This document shows, piece after piece, positions 23,401 through 32,592 of a stretch of 64,000 bases of DNA (position 1 is its first letter; each line of letters begins with the position of its first letter). Position numbers and translations under genes: made by a program. This DNA comes from a virus, in IMG/VR virus record IMGVR_UViG_3300031565_000020, positions 1 to 64,000 of that record; one strand, given 5' to 3'. The notes under the pieces are model-generated. The model was given only the letters and a program-made list of their open reading frames with translations. It searched no databases and had not been told where the DNA came from.

Positions 23401-24465
23401 ATGGCAACAGACGCACCATTAAAGAATTTAATTCAAATTACAATCACACGCGAAACACAAACAATCAAAGTTGCGAGTTTCAACACTATACTACTTGTTG
23501 ATGAAGTTGACGACGCAAGCCCCCCATTTGTAGGCCGTACAAAAAGCTACGCATCAATACTGGAACTTGCAGGAGACGGTTACACAGCAGGTGACTATGT
23601 ATACGATTCGGCTGCAAACATTTTTGCACAAAATCCAAGTGTTTCAAGTATCAAAGTCGGCCTCAAATACATTACTACTACACCGGATGCAAGTTGGACG
23701 GCTGCAATGAACGCGATACAAACTGCAGATCCCGATTGGTACGGCTTTACAATTATTTCAGAAGTTCTCGCAGATCAATCAGAAGTTGCGGATTGGGCGG
23801 AAGCTGCTGCACCAAAAGTACTCTTTGCTATTCGTTCTAATTCCGCCGATATAATTGACCCTGTAAGCACTACTGACATTGCATATTATATACAAAATAG
23901 TTCATATGAAAGAAGCTTTGTATATTATCATTCGGGCACAAACGCAGAATACATTGACGCGGCCGCACTGGGGGAACGCTTTCCACGCAATCCGGGAACA
24001 GGCACATGGATGTACAAGACCCTTGCAAGTGTTTCTATCTATGCGCTAACCAGTGCAGAAAGAACAGCAGCACTTGATAAAAATTGTAACATATATATTA
24101 GCTATGCAGGTGTTGGAACCACAGAGGCCGGAACGGTTGGTGTGGGTGAATACATAGACATTATGCGGGGTACGGACTGGTTGGAATCGACTATACAGGC
24201 CGACTTGTTTACTGTCTTGAAAAATATTGAAAAAGTACCGTATACCGATCCCGGTGTAGATTCCATGGTGAGCATCATCAAGGGATCACTACAAAAAGGC
24301 GTGAACAGAAATTTCATTAACGCCGGTTTCACAGTTACAGCGCCACTTGTTGCAGACGTAAGTGTCAATGACAAAGGCAATAGAATACTACCAGACATAA
24401 CATTTACAGCCACGTATTCAGGTGCTATACACACAATTCAAATAACTGGAACAATCAGTTTATAA
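23401..24465 (+). CDS. Tail sheath protein (DUF3383), 354 aa
   Basis: The sheath contracts to drive the tube through the envelope. The protein fits DUF3383: an N-terminal ITITRETQTIKVASFNTILLV strand set, the PPFVGRTKSYASILEL block, the WYGFTIIS segment, and a C-terminal strand-rich end with VTAPLVADVSVNDKGNR. The ATG follows AAAGGAGCGAATTCAA. Its presence defines the virion as a myovirus. Confidence 0.88.
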   Translation: MATDAPLKNLIQITITRETQTIKVASFNTILLVDEVDDASPPFVGRTKSYASILELAGDGYTAGDYVYDSAANIFAQNPSVSSIKVGLKYITTTPDASWTAAMNAIQTADPDWYGFTIISEVLADQSEVADWAEAAAPKVLFAIRSNSADIIDPVSTTDIAYYIQNSSYERSFVYYHSGTNAEYIDAAALGERFPRNPGTGTWMYKTLASVSIYALTSAERTAALDKNCNIYISYAGVGTTEAGTVGVGEYIDIMRGTDWLESTIQADLFTVLKNIEKVPYTDPGVDSMVSIIKGSLQKGVNRNFINAGFTVTAPLVADVSVNDKGNRILPDITFTATYSGAIHTIQITGTISL

Positions 24466-24477
24466 AGGAGGTAGATC

Positions 24478-24912
24478 ATGGCATTAGATACGAAACTTAG
24501 AACATATGATCCTAAACTAGTTGCGTTGAGTTTTAAAGGCGCAATAGTTACCGGATATACTGACGGTGACTTTATTGCCGTCACCAATGATGACGGCTTC
24601 GAATCCCGCACAGGTGCGGACGGATCAGAAGACCGTGTAAACAAAAATATAACAGGTGTTAATGTAGATGTAACGTTGATGGGCTCATCAATTACAAACG
24701 ATGTCTTAAATGATTTTTATGAGATCGACAAAGCCACAAATGTAGGGTATGGCGCGTTTAGTATTAAAGATCTTAACGGTACAATGCTGTTAACATCTGG
24801 TGAAGCGTACATTACAAAAAAGGCTGACAAATCATTAGGTAACGGTGTGGGATCTGTAACATGGACTTTCAGGTGTCCACAGGCGATTTACAACCCTGGC
24901 AGTAACCTGTAA
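24478..24912 (+). CDS. Tail tube protein (DUF3277-like), 144 aa
   Basis: It lies immediately after the sheath gene. The block DDGFESRTGADGSEDRVNKN near residue 40 and VTLMGSSITNDVL match the phage tube family DUF3277. The length (144) is standard for a tube subunit. The ribosome site is AAAGGAGGTAGATC, the strongest in the operon, fitting a highly expressed protein. Confidence 0.85.
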   Translation: MALDTKLRTYDPKLVALSFKGAIVTGYTDGDFIAVTNDDGFESRTGADGSEDRVNKNITGVNVDVTLMGSSITNDVLNDFYEIDKATNVGYGAFSIKDLNGTMLLTSGEAYITKKADKSLGNGVGSVTWTFRCPQAIYNPGSNL

Positions 24913-24934
24913 TTACGTAAATAGGAGTTTTTGA

Positions 24935-25393
24935 ATGAAAATAGAAACGGTTAAAAGGATCATTGATGGTATTGAATTTAATGTTCAGCAATTCAAATGG
25001 TCAAAATCTATTGAGCTTGAAATAGAAGTTATCGAGGTTCTTAGTCCTGCGCTTGATGTACTGAAAAACTTTAAGAACATGGATGATGAGATTGAATTCA
25101 ATGAATTGGGAATGGCTATACAAAAAGCTATCACAACATTGCGCGGTAAGGGTGCCTTTGAATTCATATCAAAATTAGTGTGTCAAACGTTTGCAACCAT
25201 TAATGGAAAAGAGACATTACTTGATAACGAAAACATAATTAATGAGGTTTTTCACGGCCAAACAATGACAGCAATCAAACTTGTTATAGAGGTCATGAAA
25301 ATAAATAAATTTGCTTTTATCGCGGGGTTGGCTGGACGGGATGCGATAACCGGTATCTTTACGCCGGACGGCAAAAACAAAAACAAAAAATGA
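24935..25393 (+). CDS. Tail assembly chaperone, 152 aa
   Basis: This helical protein lies between the tube and tape-measure genes, the conserved place of tail assembly chaperones, which bind the tape measure during tail building. It ends in GKNKNKK followed by TGA, and an overlapping second frame follows in the -1 phase. Confidence 0.7.
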   Translation: MKIETVKRIIDGIEFNVQQFKWSKSIELEIEVIEVLSPALDVLKNFKNMDDEIEFNELGMAIQKAITTLRGKGAFEFISKLVCQTFATINGKETLLDNENIINEVFHGQTMTAIKLVIEVMKINKFAFIAGLAGRDAITGIFTPDGKNKNKK

Positions 25394-25623
25394 AAATGAT
25401 AGGGAAAGTGGGTGAATTATCTAGTACATTGGAAGCGCAGCATATGTACTTTCATGTACTTGATACATATCCACAACTGATGCTTGTTGAAGATCAATTG
25501 TCTTTTCCTGAGTTACAAAAATATTATGCTGTTTGCTGCATGAAAGAGGCTTATAACATGACTATGTATGAATATAATAACGAGCAGGCAGAAAAAGAAG
25601 CGGAAAGAGCAAGGCGTAAATAA
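25390..25623 (+). CDS. Second tail assembly chaperone frame, 77 aa
   Basis: It overlaps the first chaperone by 4 nt (ATGA) and lies in its -1 frame, like the G/GT pair of lambda. It starts at ATG 25390 or could be expressed by frameshifting on the A-rich tract (AAACAAAAACAAAAAATGA). The C-terminal NNEQAEKEAERARRK is a charged helix. Confidence 0.65.
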   Translation: MKMIGKVGELSSTLEAQHMYFHVLDTYPQLMLVEDQLSFPELQKYYAVCCMKEAYNMTMYEYNNEQAEKEAERARRK

Positions 25624-27624
25624 ATGATAGTAAGAAAATTACTTAATTTGATAGGTTTTGATGTTGATAAAAATTCAATGAACAAAGCCGAAAAAGATGT
25701 AAAAGCTTTGCAATTCAGACTGCTAAAAGTAGGTAAGATTGTCGGCGCTTCGATTTTTGCAATTGGTATTGCTGCTGTGAAAACTGCTGCGGATATGGAA
25801 ATGCTAGAAGTACAGTTTGAAGTCATGTTAGGTAGTGCAGAAGCCGCCGCCGCACTAATGGAAAAATTAAAAACTTTTGCGGCTGCAACGCCTTTCGCGT
25901 TGCAGGATCTTGCACAAGGCACACAAACACTACTTGCAGCAGGTATAGAAGCCGAAAATGTCGTAGGTGTAATGCGAATGTTAGGCGATGCTGCGCAGGG
26001 TAACAATGAAAAACTACAAAGTATGGCTCTAGTTTATGGGCGTATACAACAAAAAGGAAAGGCCTCACTAGAAGAAATTAACATGCTTGTTGAAAGACAA
26101 GTACCGATTATAAAAACATTAACTAATCAATTAGGATTGGACACTCCCGAAGCATTATTCAAACTTATCAGTGCAGGTAAGGTCACGTCAAAAGACATGA
26201 CTACCGCTTTTCAAACAATGACCAGTGAGGGCGGTGTTTTTTTCAAAGGAATGGAAAAACAAGGACAAACTTTTTTAGGTCTGCTGTCTACAATGAAAGA
26301 TAATATTACTTTCGTGTTGGCAGACATTGGAAAAAAGTTACTGCCGACAATGAAGATACTGACTAAACGCGTAACAACATTATTTCAAGGCGTGTTAGGG
26401 GAATTGGCAATGCAATTAACCTCAATACTTAATCCAGTTCTTATAAGCGCTATTGATATATTTGAAGGGTTACTCAATGTATTACTACCTATAACAAAAG
26501 TACTTATAGATGTACTTGTGCCTGTGTTGGACTTGTTATTCAAAACATTACTTGACATCCTAAAACCAGCTTTACAACTCATTAACGCAATTCTTGCACC
26601 AATACTCAATATTATATCAGCTATTACACCTATATTCTTAGAATTTGCTACACTTCTATTAGAAACATTTACAAGTGAAATATTAAAAATACTAACAGAC
26701 ATGACAGATATATTCACGGAATTAGGGGTAATAGTCGAATCATTATTGCCAGCATTTATACCTTTATTACAAATGGCTTTAAAATTTTTTGGGATATGGT
26801 TAAAAATACGGCTACTGATGCATACAGTATTGATTAGAATCATGCTAAAAGCAATTAAATTGATACTCGGTTTATTGTCACCACTCATACAAAAAATTGC
26901 AGGAGAATTACCAGCAGCAGTATTGGTGTTGGCAAAAGCATTTAAATTCCTTGAAATTCTTGCTGGTAAAACGTTTGCTGCCATAAAAGAAGGATTAAGT
27001 GAGGCTTTTGCATCCGGGAGCGTAAAAGCAAAAGAGATTTTTCAGAATGCTTTTCAAGGCGCGAAAGAGTTTTTTTCAAATGTAATTGATGTCATTAACG
27101 TTGTCATTACTGCTATTGTAGATAGATTAATGATCATAAAGCAGACCATTAGAGATTTTTTGGTTGGAATATTTGGAGAAGCGTTCATCAAAAAAGTAAG
27201 TGATGCTTTCCGGTCTATTACTGACTTTCTGGCAAATGTAGTTGAAAGTATATTTACCACAATATTCAAACAAATTAACAACGTGCTTGTAGCCATTAAT
27301 AAGGCCATTAAATTTATTAACGATTTGCCGTTTGTCAAAGAATCTTTCAAAGAACTTGAATTATTGGAAGCGTCCGGAATATTTGACAAACTAAAAGGTG
27401 ATGATGAGAAAACAAATCAAATACTTGCCGAATTATCGGGATTGACTACACCAGGTGCAGGCGACACAAAAATTACAAACCTTAATCTTAACAATGATAT
27501 TAATATTACAAACCATAATAAGAATACTACTACAAACAAGATAAGTCAAAAATCACTTGCCGATACAACAAAAAACATATTTAGTATTGAGCTAAAACGT
27601 TTGTTAGTGGATGCGGGGGCGTAA
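25624..27624 (+). CDS. Tape measure protein, 666 aa
   Basis: This protein sets tail length and is ejected with the DNA. Residues 55-170 form the conserved tape-measure N-terminal domain (VQFEVMLGSAEAAAALM, TPFALQDLAQGTQTLLAAG, GRIQQKGKASLEEINMLVER). A long hydrophobic helical middle (residues 240-480) follows, then coiled helices. At about 1.5 angstroms per residue it predicts a tail of roughly 100 nm (inference). Confidence 0.9.
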   Translation: MIVRKLLNLIGFDVDKNSMNKAEKDVKALQFRLLKVGKIVGASIFAIGIAAVKTAADMEMLEVQFEVMLGSAEAAAALMEKLKTFAAATPFALQDLAQGTQTLLAAGIEAENVVGVMRMLGDAAQGNNEKLQSMALVYGRIQQKGKASLEEINMLVERQVPIIKTLTNQLGLDTPEALFKLISAGKVTSKDMTTAFQTMTSEGGVFFKGMEKQGQTFLGLLSTMKDNITFVLADIGKKLLPTMKILTKRVTTLFQGVLGELAMQLTSILNPVLISAIDIFEGLLNVLLPITKVLIDVLVPVLDLLFKTLLDILKPALQLINAILAPILNIISAITPIFLEFATLLLETFTSEILKILTDMTDIFTELGVIVESLLPAFIPLLQMALKFFGIWLKIRLLMHTVLIRIMLKAIKLILGLLSPLIQKIAGELPAAVLVLAKAFKFLEILAGKTFAAIKEGLSEAFASGSVKAKEIFQNAFQGAKEFFSNVIDVINVVITAIVDRLMIIKQTIRDFLVGIFGEAFIKKVSDAFRSITDFLANVVESIFTTIFKQINNVLVAINKAIKFINDLPFVKESFKELELLEASGIFDKLKGDDEKTNQILAELSGLTTPGAGDTKITNLNLNNDINITNHNKNTTTNKISQKSLADTTKNIFSIELKRLLVDAGA

Positions 27625-28146
27625 ATGGCAATATTAAATAGTACTTTGTTTTTCAAATCGAATCGCAGTTATGGCGTAGGCGCAATTGTATTTGATTTGA
27701 TATTAGAAGAAACACACAGCCTTGTAAATAGTGTAACAGAGTTCAAAATAGAAGACGGCTCGACTATCACGGATCATATTCAAAACGAAAACCGCACTGG
27801 TACGACAAAAGGCTTAATAACCAATTTCAGTTTGACGCGTGGCATACTCACACAAAATACCGCACAGACGGCATTTAATCAGATTGTACAGTTGTGGAAA
27901 GATCGGGAATTAGTAGACATTGTAACCGTCCTGGACGTGTACCGTAATGTACTAATCGATAATATAACAATGAAGCGTGATAACGGAGACGGGGAAAGCT
28001 TAACTGCCGACTTCGCTTTTACAACTGCAAAAATTGTAAAACTCCAACAATTAACTATTGAGGCATCTGTCAATCTGACAGATATGGGAAATGATTTGAA
28101 TCGTCAAAGTGCGCTCCTGCTTAATGCAGGAAAGACAGCGGGATAA
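27625..28146 (+). CDS. Tail hub / Dit-like protein, 173 aa
   Basis: It directly follows the tape measure. The block FDLILEETHSLVNSVTEFKIEDGSTITDH near residue 25 resembles the N-terminal domain of Dit-like distal tail proteins, and the C-terminal part is beta plus helix. It would join tube and baseplate. Confidence 0.65.
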   Translation: MAILNSTLFFKSNRSYGVGAIVFDLILEETHSLVNSVTEFKIEDGSTITDHIQNENRTGTTKGLITNFSLTRGILTQNTAQTAFNQIVQLWKDRELVDIVTVLDVYRNVLIDNITMKRDNGDGESLTADFAFTTAKIVKLQQLTIEASVNLTDMGNDLNRQSALLLNAGKTAG

Positions 28147-28150
28147 TAAA

Positions 28151-28507
28151 ATGAGTGTGGCAATACCACTTTTCAAAGAATCGAGTGCTGACTTTCAGCA
28201 AAATATAGACCTTAATAATGTCAATTACACCATCCGACTTACGTACAATGTGCGTGTCGGTTATTGGTTCATGACATTATCAACAGAAAACTATACAATA
28301 ACGAGTGTAAAATGTACTCTTGAATTTCCGATTCTTTGGCAACATTATGCTCTTATGCCTGAATTATCCGGGGATTTTTTTATAAATCAAATCGAAGATC
28401 TGCAAAACCGACCCGACTTGACATATGATAATTTTGGATCCGTATTCAAATTATTTTATTACACGCCGGAAGAAGTACTTGAATGGAGGTCTGCGAATGG
28501 CCTTTAA
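28151..28507 (+). CDS. Baseplate plug-like protein, 118 aa
   Basis: The sequence FQQNIDLNNVNYTIRLTYNVRVGYWFMTLST is typical of phage baseplate plug proteins (IPL......Q.....L.....L...N...g.W...I). The C-terminal LRSGDFFI-like segment is present as ELSGDFFINQIEDLQNRP. ATG 28151 opens MSVAIPLFKE; a longer frame overlapping the previous gene is rejected. Confidence 0.7.
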   Translation: MSVAIPLFKESSADFQQNIDLNNVNYTIRLTYNVRVGYWFMTLSTENYTITSVKCTLEFPILWQHYALMPELSGDFFINQIEDLQNRPDLTYDNFGSVFKLFYYTPEEVLEWRSANGL

Positions 28508-29336
28508 GCGCGTAGTAACACTCGAAGTTATTAACAACAATACAACTCTTACTCAAATATCAAATCTTGATATAGAATTCGATATTGAGCGGTCTATCAC
28601 ATTGCCAGATAATACAGCCGAGTTTGTTATTCATAATGCAAAAACTGAGACTCGAAACAATATATTGAAGGCCGGTAATAATATAATTTTTAAAGCGGGT
28701 TATGAGGATGAAAAAAACATAGCTTCTATTTTTTTTGGTACAATCGATACAGCAATATCAGTCAAAGACGGAGTTAATTGGATTACAACTATAAGCGCAA
28801 AAGACGCGGGAAACAACAAACAACCTCTTACACACCAGACATTAGCATACAGTTACATACCAGGTAGCCCTGTAAGCCAATTAATAAGCGATTTAAAAAC
28901 TTTTTTGAATATACCTGTATTTGGACTTGAAAATATAGCAGGTTTAAAATTAAATAATGGGCTTAATTATTCTGGGGCGTTGGGGGGATTGCTTCGACAA
29001 CTACAGCAAATATTGAATAATTCAGATATTGGCTTATTTTTTGATAGTTCCCAAATGGTTATTTTTAATAAGGCCGGTAGGGATTCGAAATTTGGAGTTG
29101 TGAACTTAACTCAAGATTCAGGACTTATTGGAAACGTTGAAGATGTTACGGATACAACGAAAGACAGCAAGAAAAGAATAAAATTTAAATCTCTTATGAA
29201 TCCAAGATTTCAACCGCTTGGGCTTGTTAACATCACAAGTCAAACAATAACAGGATTGTTTATAATTGAGAAATTAGTTTTTGCAGGTGATAATTTTGGT
29301 GGTGATTTTTCTGTAAGCGGCGAAGGAGTAGAGTAG
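28497..29336 (+). CDS. Baseplate hub protein, 279 aa
   Basis: It lies between the plug and spike genes. The opening, MAFKRVVTLEVINNNTTLTQ, then IEFDIERSITLPDNTAEFVIHNA and IIFKAGYEDE resemble hub proteins of the gp27/late control D fold that hold the spike. ATG 28497 overlaps the plug gene by 11 nt and follows GGAGGTCTGCGA. Confidence 0.72.
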   Translation: MAFKRVVTLEVINNNTTLTQISNLDIEFDIERSITLPDNTAEFVIHNAKTETRNNILKAGNNIIFKAGYEDEKNIASIFFGTIDTAISVKDGVNWITTISAKDAGNNKQPLTHQTLAYSYIPGSPVSQLISDLKTFLNIPVFGLENIAGLKLNNGLNYSGALGGLLRQLQQILNNSDIGLFFDSSQMVIFNKAGRDSKFGVVNLTQDSGLIGNVEDVTDTTKDSKKRIKFKSLMNPRFQPLGLVNITSQTITGLFIIEKLVFAGDNFGGDFSVSGEGVE

Positions 29337-30103
29337 TGCTTGAAAATATAGTTGATGTAATGGACCAATTTTTGTTTAGTCGTCTGCTTAATGTACACAC
29401 ATGTTTGCCTGGTGAAATTCAAGAATATTATGGCCATAAAGAGCGAAAAGCAAAAGTCAAACCACTGGTCAAAATGAAGACTATCAAAAATGAAAATGTA
29501 GAAATCCAACCCATTGACGGCGTACCTATAATGTTTCCAGGTTCAACAAAAACACACAATGAATTATTTCCATTAAAAAAGGGTGATGGTGTGTTACTGT
29601 TATTTGCAGAAAATCCAATTGGTAATTATCTATCTGGAAATTCCGAAGTCGATAGCGATGATTTAACGCGTTTTGCTCTTACGGATTGTATCGCTATTCC
29701 TGGATTATGGAGTTTTTCAAACATACCCCAACCGGTACCGGAAAACGATAATGATTATTTTTTTACATTTCAAAATGCAGCAATCACAATAAAAGACAAT
29801 ACTAACGATATTGAAATCAAAAATAATAATACAACAATTACAATGTCAACAGCGGGAAGTATCACACTTGAAACCACTACCGGAAAAATAGAAGTTGATA
29901 CAGTTGGTAATATTACAATGAACAATGGTACAGAGCCATTTGTGTTGGGTACTACTTTTGACACCTGGATTACAGCAGCACTATTAACTGTATTCAACGC
30001 ACACACACACGCAAGTCCGGCGGGGGGTAATACAGGACCACCAAACGCGCCACTTACGCCGCCGATTGCGTATCTAAGCAATAGAATAAAAGGAAGTATA
30101 TAG
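29336..30103 (+). CDS. Baseplate spike protein (Gp138-like N-terminal OB domain), 255 aa
   Basis: A GTG start overlaps the hub stop by one base after GAAGGAGTAGA. Residues 1-125 match the Gp138 N-terminal domain (LFSRLLNVHTCLPGEI, IDGVPIMFPGSTKTH, LKKGDGVLLLFAENPIGNYL). Then comes a Thr/Ile beta-helix (IEIKNNNTTITMSTAGSITL) and a Pro/Gly-rich C-terminal tip with HTHAS, a common metal-binding spike tip. It would pierce the outer membrane or wall. Confidence 0.82.
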   Translation: MLENIVDVMDQFLFSRLLNVHTCLPGEIQEYYGHKERKAKVKPLVKMKTIKNENVEIQPIDGVPIMFPGSTKTHNELFPLKKGDGVLLLFAENPIGNYLSGNSEVDSDDLTRFALTDCIAIPGLWSFSNIPQPVPENDNDYFFTFQNAAITIKDNTNDIEIKNNNTTITMSTAGSITLETTTGKIEVDTVGNITMNNGTEPFVLGTTFDTWITAALLTVFNAHTHASPAGGNTGPPNAPLTPPIAYLSNRIKGSI

Positions 30104-30104
30104 A

Positions 30105-30506
30105 ATGGCTTATAATTTCTATCAAGATCCTGTTACGAAAGATCTTGTAATTGAAAATAATAATTTCAAATTAACAGCGGGCAACACCGAATTCATAAGT
30201 CAAAAAATTGAAAATGAATTTCTTTTTTTCCTTGGTGAATATTGGTTAGATGTCTCGCAAGGTATCCCGTATCGATCAATAGAAAACAAAGACAGAGATA
30301 ACCCAACAAAAAACATAGTAGGGATAAAAAATCCTGATATTAACTATATCAATAGTGTGTTTGTTTTGGCACTATCCAGTATAGAAGGTATTGATCAAAT
30401 CATAGACTTAACCAGCAATTACAACAACATAAATAGAAAATTATTGATTAACTACACTGTAAGAATTACAACAGGTGAGATTATAGTTAATCAAGTGGGA
30501 GTATAA
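30105..30506 (+). CDS. Baseplate wedge protein (gp25/DUF2634-like), 133 aa
   Basis: Its position between spike and J-like genes and its size fit the gp25-like wedge family. Residues show FYQDPVTKDLVIENNNFKL, FFLGEYWLDVSQGIPYR and a closing VRITTGEIIV strand. The W-L-D-x-x-x-G-I-P block is characteristic. Confidence 0.78.
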   Translation: MAYNFYQDPVTKDLVIENNNFKLTAGNTEFISQKIENEFLFFLGEYWLDVSQGIPYRSIENKDRDNPTKNIVGIKNPDINYINSVFVLALSSIEGIDQIIDLTSNYNNINRKLLINYTVRITTGEIIVNQVGV

Positions 30507-30509
30507 CAA

Positions 30510-31973
30510 ATGGGCACATATATAGACGCAACAGGATTTCACAAAAAAACACTCTCAACACTATTGTCTGAAATGCAAACGGATTTTAAAACCGAATTTG
30601 GTAATGACTTGGATCTTGCACCATCCGGAACAGCTGGACAATTAATTAGTATTATGACAAAAGATTTTGCTGATTTGTGGGATGGTGCAGAAGAAATTTA
30701 CACTGCAAGAGACCCGGACGAGGCGACCAGTACGAGCTTAGATAATATCATTGTAGAAAACGGCATTAAAAGACTTGAAGCGACAAAAACAACTGTACTT
30801 GATGTAATGCTTACAGGTGATCAGGGCGTGATTATTGCAGCCGGGAAACGTGCAAAAAATCCTAATCAGATAATTGAATATATATTAGATAGTGCTGTAA
30901 CTATTGATCAAACGGTTGCAAGAGAGGGTTACATTAGTGTGGGTACGCTTACAACAATAGTAACTTACACAGTTACTATTGACGCTACACCTTACGCATA
31001 TGTAGCACTAATTACCGACGACGAAGAAGCCGTATTAACAGAAATCAAAACCCTTATCGATGCAGGCGCGTGGGGCGGTACTGTTACAGTAACAGGTAAT
31101 TCAATGAAAATTGAAAACACTACACCTTTTGATTTTGATGTTACAAATTTGGATATAGATGGGATTTCCAATCCTGGTAATTTCACAGCCGATACTGCAG
31201 GAGCCTACACGCTTGCTGCAAATTCACTAACAGAAATTGTAACGCCTGTTACAAATTGGGATAGCATCAACAATGCTGGTGCAGGACTTACCGGTAGAAA
31301 TGTAGAAACCGACAGCGAGGTAAGAATTCGCCGGTGGGTAAGTATTTTGAACGGATTGGCAACTGATCAATCCATTGCTGAAAGCATATTCAACAATGTA
31401 ACAGGCGTCACGGCTGTGTCTGTCATAAGTAACAGGTCTGATATTGTTGATATAGATGGGCGTGACGCTCATTCTTTTGAGTCAATTGTTGTGGGAGGTG
31501 GTGACACTACAATTGCCGAAGAAATTCTGCGAACACAACCGGCAGGAATTCAAAGTTTTGGGAACACAACCGAAATAGTTAATGATTCGCAGGGCGTCCC
31601 TCAAACAATTAATTTTTCAAGACCCGTCAATCAATATATACATGTACGAATTAGCAGAAGTCTATATAGTGAAGAGAGCTACCCCGCAAATGGTGATGAA
31701 CTAATCAAAAGTAACATTGTTGCATGGTCGCTATTGTCTGCCAACATTGGTGTAGGAAAAGATGTAATTCGCCAACGGTTAGCCACACCCGTTTACGGCG
31801 TAAGTGGCAATACTATATATCCCCTTATACCGGGGATTGAAGACATATTAATTGAATTGGATGTTACACCGAATCCAGGCGACACGCCTACATTCACGCA
31901 AACAAACATTACAATTGCAGCGCGTGAAATTGCCGTATTTGCTATAACAAGAATAACTGTACAAGTGCTATAA
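30510..31973 (+). CDS. Baseplate wedge protein (baseplate J-like), 487 aa
   Basis: The baseplate J / gp6 family forms the ring of the baseplate. Seen: GFHKKTLSTLLSEMQTDFKTEFG at the N-terminus, APSGTAGQLISIMTKDFADLWDGAEEIY, TGRNVETDSEVRIRRWVSI near residue 265 and VTAVSVISNRSD. The length is typical. AAGTGGGAGTATAACAA precedes the ATG. Confidence 0.88.
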   Translation: MGTYIDATGFHKKTLSTLLSEMQTDFKTEFGNDLDLAPSGTAGQLISIMTKDFADLWDGAEEIYTARDPDEATSTSLDNIIVENGIKRLEATKTTVLDVMLTGDQGVIIAAGKRAKNPNQIIEYILDSAVTIDQTVAREGYISVGTLTTIVTYTVTIDATPYAYVALITDDEEAVLTEIKTLIDAGAWGGTVTVTGNSMKIENTTPFDFDVTNLDIDGISNPGNFTADTAGAYTLAANSLTEIVTPVTNWDSINNAGAGLTGRNVETDSEVRIRRWVSILNGLATDQSIAESIFNNVTGVTAVSVISNRSDIVDIDGRDAHSFESIVVGGGDTTIAEEILRTQPAGIQSFGNTTEIVNDSQGVPQTINFSRPVNQYIHVRISRSLYSEESYPANGDELIKSNIVAWSLLSANIGVGKDVIRQRLATPVYGVSGNTIYPLIPGIEDILIELDVTPNPGDTPTFTQTNITIAAREIAVFAITRITVQVL

Positions 31974-31983
31974 GGAGTGAAAA

Positions 31984-32571
31984 ATGACAAAAGAATTAAG
32001 CCAAATAGCAGATTACACAAGTAATACGGAGTTACTATTAAGCGAATATTTCACAAAAGAAAATGTTCAAAAAATATTAAAAATATTTAGTCAGCAATGT
32101 GATGATCTTGAAACTGCACAGTTTGAAATACGTGACGAATTCTGGATTGACACCGCCGAAGGTGTACAACTTGATATACTCGGAAAGATCCAAGGCATCA
32201 CACGTGACGGACTTAATGACACAGATTATCGTACGATAATAAAAACAAAAATAGTAATCAATAATGGAAGTGGTGAATTTGAAACAATCATACAGGCCCT
32301 AACCGGCCTTTTCGGTGCCACAACTGTCATACTAAAAAACATAGGAAATGCCACATTGTCAGTAAGTGCAGACATATCATTGACAGTATCAGAATTTACA
32401 ATCTTATTAGATCTGTTTGCGGCTGGCGTGGGTGTAATATTCAAAGAAATTACTACAAACCCTTTTCAATTTGACACAATTAATCAAGGGTTTGGTATAC
32501 CGACTGTACCAGGCAACTTACCAGACAACACAGCAGCAGGTGGCAATCTTAGTGCCGTGCTTTCAACATAA
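31984..32571 (+). CDS. Tail protein (DUF2612 / gpI-like), 195 aa
   Basis: The block FWIDTAEGVQLDILGKIQGITRDGLNDTDYR near residue 52 is the signature of the DUF2612 baseplate-to-fibre connector family. It follows the J-like gene and precedes the fibre gene, the usual order. AAGGAGTGAAAA is the ribosome site. Confidence 0.8.
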   Translation: MTKELSQIADYTSNTELLLSEYFTKENVQKILKIFSQQCDDLETAQFEIRDEFWIDTAEGVQLDILGKIQGITRDGLNDTDYRTIIKTKIVINNGSGEFETIIQALTGLFGATTVILKNIGNATLSVSADISLTVSEFTILLDLFAAGVGVIFKEITTNPFQFDTINQGFGIPTVPGNLPDNTAAGGNLSAVLST

Positions 32572-32592
32572 ATTTATTAAGGAGTTAACACA

